From JANXQG01 sp963780045 (GTDB lineage Bacteria; Planctomycetota; Planctomycetia; Pirellulales; Thermoguttaceae): a stretch of DNA of 64,000 bases. A program made the translations under genes and the position numbers. Of this stretch, positions 56,112 to 64,000 are shown piece after piece. Positions within the stretch are counted from its first letter, which is position 1, and every line of letters starts with the position of its first letter. The notes below the pieces were generated by a model that was given only the letters and a program-made list of their open reading frames with translations, was not told the origin of the DNA and ran no database searches. The stretch spans positions 248,001 to 312,000 of the forward strand of contig CAVZZZ010000005.1 in NCBI GenBank assembly GCA_963780045.1, written 5' to 3'.

Positions 56112-56306
56112 CTTTCCCGCGCAGCGGGTATTAGGCCCGAGCGTTTACGGCGGGTCCGGCGCGGCACGATGTTTGGCTCGTTCACCGCCCGGCGCTCTCG
56201 CCGCCGGAGGCGGCGAGAGCGCCGGGCGGTGGCGCGGACGTAACAACCCGGGGAGGCGACGACGAACCGTGCTCAAGCACGGCCCTAATACCGCTGCGCG
56301 GGAAAG
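56112..56306. repeat. Nested ~195-bp inverted repeat element
   Basis: The outer arms (56112-56137 and 56281-56306; CTTTCCCGCGCAGCGG against CCGCTGCGCGGGAAAG) pair almost fully. At the centre-left is a perfect 22-bp hairpin with a GGA loop (56184-56230). It could be a MITE-like mobile element or a large dispersed palindrome. No coding sequence lies inside. I see nothing else up to the -10-like TATAAT at 56674-56679. Confidence 0.75.
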
Positions 56307-56869
56307 ACCGCTGAAGCGGTCTGGCGTGCAGATTCGCACCCTCGCCGCTGGAGGTTTGCATCGGGCGCGAGCCGCGCGGTAGCCGCCAACCGTAGCTGCG
56401 TGCCAGGGAAGCTGGCAGGGGACCCGTTCTTGTCGCTGCGGGCGTTTAAGCGAAGGTCAAAGAATCGGTACTGAACGGTCTTGCCATCTCGTCCCGGAAG
56501 GCCAACGTCGGCGCGCGAGGGAATCCTTCGCGCGCTCGTCGCCGTGCAAGGATGCGGCAGGCTCGCGGCTGGCCAATTAGGCCAAAAGGGCATTCAGCGA
56601 CGCCTGGAAGGCACACCCCTGTGGAGTCGAAAAGGCCCCGCAAGCGGCCCGGCCGTGAAAGGGAAGATCGTGATATAATACGCACGTGCTCCAGCGCGGG
56701 CGTCCGCGAGGCGCGGACGACTGTGTGCGAAAAGGCGGCGGAGCGGCTCGCTTTGGAATTCACCTTGCGTGGTCCCGGCCGGCCACGCACCGGAAAACAA
56801 GTGATGTCTCCTTTTCAGCCAACAGCCCGAGTGATGTCCCCTTTTCAGCCCAACCAAGAAAGGCCGGAT

Positions 56870-57031
56870 GTGAACGACCAGATCGTAGTTGACCTTGACA
56901 GCAACATCACGCTGGAATTGGTCCTTATTCCGCCGGGAGAGTTCATGATGGGCTCGCCGGAGTCCGAATACTATCCGGCGGCCCGTGAGAAACCTCCCAG
57001 CGACCCATTGCACGCGCAGGCCTTGTGTTGA
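56870..57031 (+). pseudogene. Truncated formylglycine-generating-enzyme-like gene start
   Basis: From GTG 56870 the frame reads NITLELVLIPPGEFMMGSPE and SEYYPAAREK, the start of the FGE/SUMF1-like domain. It ends after about 54 residues at 57031 where ~250 are expected. Upstream in the same frame VMSPFQP occurs twice, encoded by the GTGATGTCTCC repeat words. Probably cut by insertion of the following toxin-antitoxin pair. A TATAAT at 56674-56679 may have been its promoter. Confidence 0.6.
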
Positions 57032-57092
57032 GGGCGACGCGCTCATAGAATAGAACTACGGTTTCATTATTTGTGATTGCCATCCCGCCGCC

Positions 57093-57419
57093 ATGCCCTA
57101 CAGGATCGAGTTCGCGGATTCGGTCAGGGAGCACTTGGAAGCATTGGCTGCCAACGAGCGTGCGGGGGTACTGCACGCCATTGAAGAACAGCTGACCCAC
57201 GAGCCATTGAGCGAAACTCGGAACCGAAAGCGGCTGCGTCCGAACCCTGTCGCGCCTTGGGAATTGCGGGTCGGCAATATCAGGGCTTTTTACGAGGCGC
57301 AGGAGGCCGATCCAGATAAAACCGGCGAATCGGAATTTGCCGGAGCAGTATACGTTCTGGCCGTCGGCAAAAAAGAAGGCAATGTCCTTCGGATCGGCGG
57401 AAGGAGAGTAGCTTTATGA
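57093..57419 (+). CDS. RelE/ParE-family toxin
   Basis: 108 residues with the RelE-like layout: YRIEFADSVREHLEALAANE, RKRLRPNPVAPWELRVGNIR, AFYEA and a C-terminal VYVLAVGKKEGN. The basic RLRP..WELRVGNIR strand is the usual mRNA/ribosome- or gyrase-facing part. It overlaps the antitoxin gene by four bases (ATGA). Toxin-first order is less common for this family. Confidence 0.8.
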   Translation: MPYRIEFADSVREHLEALAANERAGVLHAIEEQLTHEPLSETRNRKRLRPNPVAPWELRVGNIRAFYEAQEADPDKTGESEFAGAVYVLAVGKKEGNVLRIGGRRVAL

Positions 57420-57667
57420 AGGCCATCGAGATTTCTACAGCCTCCAGACCGCTGGCGGACTACGCCAACGAGCTGGACGACTTTGTGCTACTGACGTCCG
57501 ACAACAAACCGGTCGCGGCCATCGTTTCACTCAAGAACGTTGACCCGGAATCCGTGGCCCTGAGCACGAACGCCGAGTTCATGGAAATCGTCGCGCAGGC
57601 GCGGCGGGAGTGCGCCGAGGGCAAAACCGTTTCGCTTCAAGCCATGAAAAGCCAATTCGGCCTTTAG
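57416..57667 (+). CDS. Phd/YefM-like antitoxin
   Basis: 83 residues. The N-terminal fold matches Phd-type antitoxins: AIEISTASRPLADYANELD, FVLLTSDNKPVAAIVSLKNV, followed by a flexible acidic C-terminus that would cover the toxin. It pairs with the RelE/ParE-like gene just upstream. Intact. Confidence 0.75.
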   Translation: MKAIEISTASRPLADYANELDDFVLLTSDNKPVAAIVSLKNVDPESVALSTNAEFMEIVAQARRECAEGKTVSLQAMKSQFGL

Positions 57668-57781
57668 GCTGCTGGGGAAATGACTTCATCGCTTCCGCCA
57701 CGAGCTGCGGACACAACGCCCGGATTTCGCCCTGGTGTGCACTCCGTCCTTGAGCGCCTGCGCGAGACTTGAGGGTCAGCC

Positions 57782-57913
57782 TCAGGACCCAGGCCTCATC
57801 CCGGACGCAGTTGGCCGACCGCCGTGCTTGCTCGGCGGAACCAGCGGCTCGAGGATAGTCCATTGTGCGTCAGTCAAGTCGGTCGGGTAGGGCTTGCGTA
57901 CAGGCGTATCCAT
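57782..57913 (-). mobile_element. IS5-like transposase N-terminal remnant
   Basis: From ATG 57913 on the minus strand: PYPTDLTDAQWTILEPLVPP and SKHGGRPTA, the DUF4096 start of IS5-group transposases. The frame ends after about 43 residues, and no DDE domain or inverted repeats were found, so it is a dead fragment. The rest of 57668-58000 holds nothing I can identify. Confidence 0.75.
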
Positions 57914-58000
57914 GTGTGGACTCCTTGGTTTGGGAAAACGAAGGGCCACACAATACGTAATCCAGGTAGTTTGGAACAAGATCACTTTTCGGATAGCCTC

Positions 58001-58864
58001 TCAGTGAAGGCCGCGCAGAAACCCAATCGCGTCCAGCTTATTGCTGAACTCTCCCGTGATCTTGTCCCCATTGCTGTACCGCGCGGTCACTTCGTAGCAA
58101 ATGAAGCGCGTCACGGCTTTCGCTTCGTCGTATTTCTCAACGTACTCGACGGCATCGTCGGCCGTCGCGACCTCTTGAATCGGACCGTGGAGCGCCACGA
58201 CCGCGATTGCAATAATGTTTCGTGTCAGCGTTGTCTCTAACAAGGCCAGAAAGATCCGCACCTCGTCCGCGTGACTCTTCTTCAAATGGTCGATAATCTT
58301 GCGGCGTTCCGCGGGTTTGAGACGCAAATACGTCCTCAGCTTCTTTTTCACCTGCGCATCGGGAGTCTCTTCGTCGAAGGACGCGTCAATCCCAACGACG
58401 GCAAACGCCGCCACGATGCTTTGCCGCGAGAAGAAAAGGATGCCGAATCGGTGGGAACGAAGCTGGCTTAGCGAGCCTTCCGTGAAGACGCCGGCCAAAA
58501 CGACGCCCAAGAACGGGTGGTACCGCTGGTACGTCTCCGCGAGCGGGATAATTGCGCCTTGCAGCTCCTGCGCCTTGTTACGCGAGTGCTTGGTGTAGCT
58601 CCGCCAGGCGCATTCGATGAACGCCTTCGGAGATCCGACTTCGGTTTCGCTCCCGCCGGCCTCAAGAACAAAATCGAGATCGTGGGTGTTGCCCTTGTTG
58701 TCTTTCCAGGCGACTTTCTTGCGGTTTCCGCGGGCCTCGCGGGCGTGCTGGTAGTCCAGATACAGTCCGTGCTTTTCCGCAACTTCAAGCAGAAGCGGGT
58801 GCAAAAGTTCCTCTAGCAGTTCACCGATCTTCTGCCCAAAGGTGTGGCTTGGCGACTGGGCCAT
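58001..58864 (-). CDS. PD-(D/E)XK-like restriction endonuclease candidate
   Basis: 287 residues, soluble. HDLDFVLEAGG followed by PKAFIECAWRSYTKHSRNKA fits a D-x(n)-E-x-x-like nuclease core, with D in DLDF, E in FIE and lysines after it. A helical C-terminal half may recognise DNA. It is eight bases after the methyltransferase stop on the same strand, the standard place for a restriction partner. I infer the role from these two facts; the family is not certain. Confidence 0.6.
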   Translation of the reverse strand: MAQSPSHTFGQKIGELLEELLHPLLLEVAEKHGLYLDYQHAREARGNRKKVAWKDNKGNTHDLDFVLEAGGSETEVGSPKAFIECAWRSYTKHSRNKAQELQGAIIPLAETYQRYHPFLGVVLAGVFTEGSLSQLRSHRFGILFFSRQSIVAAFAVVGIDASFDEETPDAQVKKKLRTYLRLKPAERRKIIDHLKKSHADEVRIFLALLETTLTRNIIAIAVVALHGPIQEVATADDAVEYVEKYDEAKAVTRFICYEVTARYSNGDKITGEFSNKLDAIGFLRGLH

Positions 58865-58872
58865 GATTCATC

Positions 58873-60279
58873 TTACCCCTGCACCCAGAGGCGTCCTTCC
58901 GCCAGCGGCACGCGATGTTTGCGGTTCTTCCACTTGACGTTGCGGTCCCTGAGCTTCTCGAAACGGACCGCGTCGAATCCCGCCGCCATCGCGAGCTTGC
59001 CCATCCAATCCATAACCGGCACGTAAACCCCGTATGGCGCCGAGTCGCCGATAACAAAGCAAACCTGGCAGGGGGAGCTGCACGCCCGGCGCAGCGCGTG
59101 CCAAACCTTGGCGAGGTCGGCGAAGTAGCAGGCAACCATCAAGTGATAGGTCTTCTTGCCCCCCTTCGTAAGCCTGATTTCGCCGAGTTTCCGGCATACG
59201 GCGCGCACTTCGGCGCGAATCGGAGAAAGCGCTTCGGATTCAAGCACGGCGTCGAGGTCGACCGACCGGTCCGGCACGTGCTGCGAGCAGGACACTACCA
59301 AGTGCTTTCGCACGGCTTCGTGCAGGTTGCCCCAGCCGTCGATCTCCCGCATGAACGACATTTCCAGCCGCGTGGCGTCGGCGTAGTCGTAATTGTTCGG
59401 ATAAGGCGGTGATGTGATGACCAAGTTGGCGAAGCCGTCCGGAACGCCGCGGCAGTCCCGCGCGTCGCCCAAAAGCAGCGTCGCGGGCACGTCGGGGGCG
59501 TCTTGGGAAAACAGCATGTCCCGGCGGATAATCGCCATTTGCTCCTCGAAGGCGTCAAACGGTTTCGCAACGGCCTTTTTCGACTTCCGCGGCAGCACGT
59601 ATTGCCAGTTTGCCGTGCCCACGTGCGAAGTTCTGCGAAGTATCGCAAGCAGCGTCAGCCACGTCAGTTCCGAGCCGGGCGAATCTTCCTTGTGCTCTTC
59701 ATAGGCACGACGGAGGCAATCCAGGTCCGCGAGCGATTCCGGGCGGTAGCATTTTCCGATCAAGGGCGCGTAGCCCTCGCACGAGCCGCTCCGCAGCTTC
59801 GCGCTTTTCAGGACCATTTTTGCCAGGGTGTAATAAGCGTCGGGATTGCTGCGCCGCGCCACTTTCGCCTTGGCGATCCGCGCGACGAACGGATGCGACT
59901 CGACGCCGCGGCATTCCACGCCCGCGTCCTGCGCGGCGATAAGCGTCGTGCCCGAGCCACAAAACGGGTCGAGAACGCGGGCCGTTCCGGCCGAGCGGGC
60001 AAAATCGGCCACAACCGACTCCACCCATTGCGCTGAGAACCCGGCGCTGTAGCGAAACCAGCGGTGTACGGGCAGCCGCGTGTTATCGGCGAACGTGCCG
60101 CTCGTTCGGTCCGCAACGTCCGATTCGCCGCCCGCGAAGAAGCTCAATTGTTGAAGTTGTGTTGACACCTTGGCATGCTCCGGCACAAGGTCCTCGGCGG
60201 TCCCCGCCGCTGCGATTTCGATTGACCGTAGAATCTTAGTGGAACTCGAACGGCGATGGAAGAGGGCGATGAGCGGCAA
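58873..60279 (-). CDS. DNA methyltransferase (N6-adenine or N4-cytosine type)
   Basis: 468 residues. Motif I is RVLDPFCGSGTTLIAAQDAG for S-adenosylmethionine. The catalytic motif IV is LVITSPPYPNNYDYADATRL, the TSPPY form usual for N4-cytosine and some N6-adenine enzymes. Motif IV precedes a target-recognition region with QVCFVIGDSAPYGVYVPV. Order (I before IV) fits a gamma/alpha-like arrangement; the base modified cannot be decided. It lies in the middle of the minus-strand island. Confidence 0.88.
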   Translation of the reverse strand: MPLIALFHRRSSSTKILRSIEIAAAGTAEDLVPEHAKVSTQLQQLSFFAGGESDVADRTSGTFADNTRLPVHRWFRYSAGFSAQWVESVVADFARSAGTARVLDPFCGSGTTLIAAQDAGVECRGVESHPFVARIAKAKVARRSNPDAYYTLAKMVLKSAKLRSGSCEGYAPLIGKCYRPESLADLDCLRRAYEEHKEDSPGSELTWLTLLAILRRTSHVGTANWQYVLPRKSKKAVAKPFDAFEEQMAIIRRDMLFSQDAPDVPATLLLGDARDCRGVPDGFANLVITSPPYPNNYDYADATRLEMSFMREIDGWGNLHEAVRKHLVVSCSQHVPDRSVDLDAVLESEALSPIRAEVRAVCRKLGEIRLTKGGKKTYHLMVACYFADLAKVWHALRRACSSPCQVCFVIGDSAPYGVYVPVMDWMGKLAMAAGFDAVRFEKLRDRNVKWKNRKHRVPLAEGRLWVQG

Positions 60280-60327
60280 TAAACGAACTCGCGCTAATCC
60301 CGCTTTGCGCGCTTACACTGGTTTCGC

Positions 60328-60931
60328 CTAACTCTTCGTTGCGCGCCCCTCGCTATTCATCCACGTTAAGAACTGCTTTCGCTCCGCTGTCGTCATACTT
60401 CGATATGCCGCTTTCGCTCGCGCAAGATTTTGACGTGGCCTCGCCTTGACGACGCCCGCTGCGTTCGCGGCGGCGGATATGCTCTTGATTTCGCCGAACA
60501 AATACTGTTGGTAGGCCTCCGGGTCCTCTTGCTCTACGCTGCGCGTAGAGTGACGGCTTATACCGGCGAGGAGGCGCGCTCTTCGCGATTTTATCGCGAA
60601 TGCGCTTTGACGGCGAATCATGCTCTAATGCACCATGCACATCCGAAACGGCTTCCGTTAGTTTTAGTGCCTCGTCGTAGCTGATCGCGTGCTTCCCGTG
60701 TCCCATACCGGTGCCATTGGGGTAGGCAGAGAGCAGCCACTCGGCTAGATTCTTGAAGGGCTTCCCTTCGGCATCGCTAAAATGCTTCCACGCTTCGTTT
60801 TTGATCGCGGTGCGCAAAATGTTTGGAAAATCATTTTTGACCTGCTCCCCGGTCTTGTGAATGCGGTCGAAGAGGTGGTCTCGGATCGCGTTGTAGTTCG
60901 CCTGCGTGAGTTTGCGCCGAATACTAGCCAT
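60328..60931 (-). CDS. Small conserved protein of the R-M-like island (one frameshift)
   Basis: Starts MASIRRKLTQANYNAIRDHL, continues NILRTAIKNEAWKHFSDAEG and YDEALKLTEAVSDVHGALEH. It shifts frame near 60590 to EDPEAYQQYLFGEIKSISAA and a basic C-terminus RSMTTAERKQFLTWMNSEG. About 200 residues, helical and charged. The start overlaps the helicase stop by 8 bases. Possibly a specificity or DNA-binding helper. No named family. Confidence 0.55.
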
Positions 60932-62742
60932 TGCGGAATACCTGCATGATACGTCGTTCCAGGCGATCCGCGACTTCGCGGAGCTTGTCAACCGTCCATG
61001 TGTTTACAATCACTTTGAACTTCGTCCGAAACGGAACCTCGATTTCGTGGTAGTAAGCCTTTTGAAATTCCTTGTCGTATAACTGGTGAGCGAGTCGACT
61101 CACATGACGGTTGATGCGCCGACGGAATAGTTCGCGCTCTACCGCCGGATTTGCCTGGCGCGGAGCTTGCGTTGTCTGTTGGGGCCGCTGCTGCTGAAGC
61201 TGCATGAACTTTTGGAAGGCGTATCCGAGTTGCGTGTGATTCGAATGCCTCAGCGCGTCGTTCTCCTGAGTGATCGTGACCGCGTATCGCACGTAATGCT
61301 CGGTAACCTTGTCCGTGCCCACGTGGCCACCGTCGAGTTTCGGTGTGACGTCGAGGCCAATCAGCTTAACTTCATTGGTCTGAAATAGAAGCTGCTGGCA
61401 TTCGCACGGGTGTTGCCCGCATTCCGGGCAGGGACATTCGCACGGCCATCCGCCGCACTCCTTGCATCGGCGATCCTTAATGCCTTCCTGCGCCTCGCTG
61501 TAGAGCCGTTCGGCGAACTCAACGAGCTTGGGAAATGCTGGAAGATAGATCTGCGCTGCCGTCCCGTCTTCTGATTGATGGATTCGGAGCGTGCGCCCCA
61601 CGATTTGACGAAAGAGCATCTCCGAATTCGTGTAACGGCAAAAGGCGACGGCTCGCAGTCGCGGAATGTCGCATCCTTCTGAAACCATGTTGATTGCAAC
61701 CAAATATGGATTCATCCCGCGTCTGAAGCGTGCAATCTTTCCGACAGCGTCACGGTCGTGATGGGTAACCACCTCGGGTGTCTCACCTGTTATTTCTTCA
61801 ATCTGCTTCGCAATCTTATGCACATTGCGATCTTCTATCACTTCGCCCCCGCCTTCGCGCGTGACCTCTTCCCCGCCACCAGGACGACAGACGAAGAGAC
61901 AAGCAGCGTCAGGAAATCTGCTCCGCGTCTGCTTGAGTGCTTCATGCACGTTCTCAATCATATGCCGGATGAACTCGGCGTGCGGGTCGAGTACTTGTTT
62001 CTTCGCTTCAGCGAGCTCCCTGTTCTCGATCTCGGATAGCATCCGCTCGTATTTCCGATCCCTACTCTTGTCGTACAATACGACCTGCGCGTCAATATCC
62101 CGTGTTGTCACGGAGCGCACGACGTTCTCCTTGACACCGTTTGTGTACGTGAAGCGGTAGTCCTTGACGGGCTCACCGCTTGCGTCCAGCGGGACGCAAC
62201 TGATCGGTTTTCGATCACTGCGAAAGTACGTGCCAGACATGAAAATGGCGTACGACGCTAGCGATTGGATTTGTTCGACGTACGCGCCCCACGTTGAATT
62301 GATTTCGTTGGTGTGGTGAATCTCGTCGCAGATCAGCGCGAAGGTGAAACCTTCCGCTTTCCACATCTTGAGAGTGTCAATCGCCTCCTGACAACAGACC
62401 TCCTGATAGAGCGTAATCGTCGCGTCCATCTTTGGTCTTGGCTGCCGTACTTGCCGCCGACTGTATGTGAAGAAGCGGTCGCGCGCGTCGAGGCCCATCG
62501 TCTCCCCAAACTGCGCCAAGCATCCCCTTGTCTACGTCACCTTGAATTGATACCCACGGAACGAGCACGAGTATGTGTTCCACACCATGGTCTTCCAGCA
62601 GCGTCTTGGCGAGCCACGCCGCCATGGCGCTCTTGCCAGCACCCATGCATGCTTCGAGAACGAACGATTTGGCACCTTCCTTCAACTTTTGTTGGAAGCG
62701 CTCAAGACAGTCTTGCTGCCACTTTCTGGGTTGGAATGACAT
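60924..62742 (-). CDS. DEAD-box helicase of restriction type (one frameshift)
   Basis: An SF2 helicase of about 600 residues. MSFQPRKWQQDCLERFQQKL and the Walker A ACMGAGKSAMAAWLA are in the first frame. After a break near 62505 come ALICDEIHHTNEI (motif II), FMSGTYFRSD (motif III), MVSEGCDIPRLRAVAFCR (motif V) and RQIVGRTLRIHQ (motif VI). A cysteine-rich zinc segment (CKECGGWPCECPCPECGQHP) and a helical tail follow. Resembles Res subunits of type III-like or BREX-like systems. The ATG at 62742 overlaps the HNH gene's stop (TGATG). Confidence 0.85.
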
Positions 62743-63104
62743 CACGAAAGCTCCCTATGACAAGGGATGCAAAGGACTGCGCCGTTGTAAAGTTGCGTTG
62801 GGCCGCCGCTCGCGTGAGGACGTTTGTGATGGGCGTGAAACGGTTGCGAGGAGAGGTCGCACCCGCAGCGCTGACACTTACAATCAGCCGCGATAAGCAA
62901 CTGGCGAGCTTGTGCGCCGTAAAGCGACGGCGCGGATCGACGCGTCTCATAGACGGGCACTCCGGGTTTGCACCGAATCCACACGAAATCTAGCCGCAAT
63001 GGCCCCAGCACGCCGTGCTCATTCGCGCTGGTTTTAATGGCACCGTAATGCCGAATGGTCGTAAGTGTAAGTAAAAAGACTCGGCTGTCAAGTGGCCAGC
63101 GCAC
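62742..63104 (-). CDS. HNH-family protein
   Basis: 120 residues. The last ~50 form an HNH fold with zinc-type cysteines: CKCQRCGCDL, FHAHHKRPHASGGPTQLYNG, CIPCHREL. The two CxxC pairs and the HH...N...H residues are complete. The N-terminal ~60 residues are unlike other HNH nucleases and may begin at a different codon than 63104. First gene of the minus-strand island, translationally coupled to the helicase. Confidence 0.75.
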   Translation of the reverse strand: MRWPLDSRVFLLTLTTIRHYGAIKTSANEHGVLGPLRLDFVWIRCKPGVPVYETRRSAPSLYGAQARQLLIAADCKCQRCGCDLSSQPFHAHHKRPHASGGPTQLYNGAVLCIPCHRELS

Positions 63105-63675
63105 TTATTCTAAGAAGCCCATCCGGTACCCCTACCAAGCGTCGAAAAACGGCTAAATACCGGGTCAAGAATAGGGCGAAGCCACGCGCTGATTATTTCA
63201 GCGCATCGCACTGACCGCCTGGAAACCGGGACCGGAGGCGGATTTTTTCCAACTCCTTTGCTCATAAGGGTTTACGGCAGCAACTCGGCTCCCGGAAGCG
63301 GCTCGCCCCTCTTGCGCCGCAAACCAATGTCAAGAGCGCGTAAACTGTTGCGCCGCAAGGGGTTAGGGCGGCGGACGAACGACATGTATCAAGAAGTGTT
63401 GACAAGAGATAAGATGTGTGGTATGATGGTCGGAAAATGCCCTCATCGACCACCGCTGCGCGGCGGTGCCCGCCTCTCCCAAAGGGAGAGGTGACTAGGA
63501 AGTGGCAAGTGGGAAGATGAACGATGACGAATGCGAAGCGCCGGCTGCGAGAGAACGCAAAGAGCACAAAGACGGCGATTGTTTGCCGCCAGTTGATCGC
63601 CGCATTGGTCCATTCCGGCAGAAAGGACCATACTGCCCGCTGATGCACAAAATACCCGGAGGAGGGGATTCCTAC
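63105..63675. other. Intergenic region upstream of the restriction-like island
   Basis: Holds a hairpin GCGCTGATTATTTCAGCGC (63187-63205), the terminator-like element at 63215-63248, and repeat words CTCTCCCAAAGGGAGAG and GGAAGTGGCAAGTGGGAAG. No gene is supported. The open frames (63258-63494, 63502-63708) overlap repeats and lack motifs. Confidence 0.5.
63215..63248 (+). terminator. Terminator-like hairpin
   Basis: CCGCCT and AGGCGG pair around a 15-base loop, followed by ATTTTTT (63242-63248). No plus-strand gene is seen just upstream, so its transcript is unknown. Confidence 0.4.
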
Positions 63676-63880
63676 TACGATCCTAATCGCGTCCTATTCG
63701 CATTCTGATCGAGTCCTGATCGACTCCTGATCAAGTCCTAATCGACTCCTGATCGAGAAAACAGCCCAAAACACGGGGAATTGTCGATGTTCGAGACGCG
63801 AAGAAAAAAATCCTGCCCGGAGCGCCGCGATATGCACCAGCGGTCGGAGGTCAGAGCTGACGACAGAAAAATCAAAGCGA
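63676..63880 (+). repeat. Dispersed repeat, right copy: 11-bp phased array plus conserved tail
   Basis: Seven 11-bp units (consensus NTCCTGATCGA) at 63679-63755, then the A-rich stretch and GCACCAGCGGTCGGA with GTCAGA. Alignment with 1-173 runs through the whole tail with scattered changes. Downstream of 63880 the two copies diverge. The last 120 bases of the window show no clear gene. Confidence 0.75.
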
Positions 63881-64000
63881 CAGAACAATGAGCGACCGCG
63901 CGGACCGTGCTGCGCAGTAGAGGCGTGTCACGGTCTACCACGGGAATATAGACAACAAAAAATCGGACACCGGAAAATGCCCGCGAAAACGGCCAAGACG

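Noticed and set aside
63187..63248. Possible phage attachment site or tRNA 3' end near the restriction island
   Set aside because: The hairpin and T-run resemble a terminator. No tRNA cloverleaf, TTCGAATCC arm or integrase gene was found.

Overview
The window looks like chromosomal DNA of a planctomycete (Pirellulales-like), probably from a metagenome-assembled or long-read genome. This is an inference. It rests on high GC, planctomycete-type conserved hypothetical proteins, cysteine-rich L28, mannoside phosphorylases, and many dispersed palindromic repeats placed between and even inside genes. About twenty genes carry one or more frameshifts while their amino-acid signal continues in the next frame. 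Single-base assembly errors explain most of these better than decay, because housekeeping-type genes are hit too. I report such genes as one CDS and state where the frame breaks. I saw no rRNA, tRNA or CRISPR array.

Layout. 1-280: a dispersed repeat built of an 11-bp phased unit, which recurs at 63.7 kb. 0.3-7.5 kb: MtfA-type peptidase with TPRs, an Eis-like acetyltransferase, a BshC-like protein, a GT2 glycosyltransferase, a Nif3-like protein and cysK. 8.2-10.9 kb: a cassette of an unknown 267-residue protein and three consecutive DUF488 genes of three motif types. 11.0-28 kb: a stress and carbohydrate region. It holds a CsrA-like gene, mannose-6-phosphate isomerase, a phosphomannomutase-like HAD protein, three GH130 genes, a GT4 glycosyltransferase, an (alpha/alpha) glycosidase-like protein, a fatty-acid desaturase, a P-type H+-ATPase, PPK2, DUF1003, DUF3309 and BON proteins. 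Four copies of an unclassified promoter-driven structured RNA lie in it, each just upstream of a gene on the same strand.

28-36 kb: ClC antiporter with CBS domains, an SNF2-type helicase with a zinc-ribbon partner gene, a deleted SF1 helicase lacking its Walker A region, and a ParD relic with an in-frame stop. 36-46 kb: uvrB, a small lipoprotein, ECF sigma factor and putative anti-sigma protein, rpmB, gatC-gatA-(retropepsin-like protease)-gatB and hicBA. 46-55.6 kb: a MGDG-synthase-like glycosyltransferase, then redoxin, hybrid histidine kinase and HD-GYP regulator in an overlapping operon, then a possible toxin/immunity pair whose second member resembles a piece of RNA polymerase beta, a polytopic membrane protein and a cytochrome P460. 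55.7-58 kb: a repeat-rich graveyard with a truncated FGE-like gene, a toxin-antitoxin pair and an IS5-like transposase relic. 58-63.1 kb: a minus-strand restriction-modification-like island of five genes (HNH protein, DEAD-box helicase, small protein, DNA methyltransferase, PD-(D/E)XK-like nuclease).

How genes fit together. GH130 phosphorolysis would give mannose-1-phosphate, the HAD phosphomannomutase mannose-6-phosphate, and the isomerase fructose-6-phosphate, so a mannan or mannoside reserve or scavenging route is likely. The RNA copies next to a CsrA-like gene carry GGA in short predicted stem-loops, the kind of site CsrA binds. That, and their constant position upstream of genes, make them the most interesting undescribed element here.
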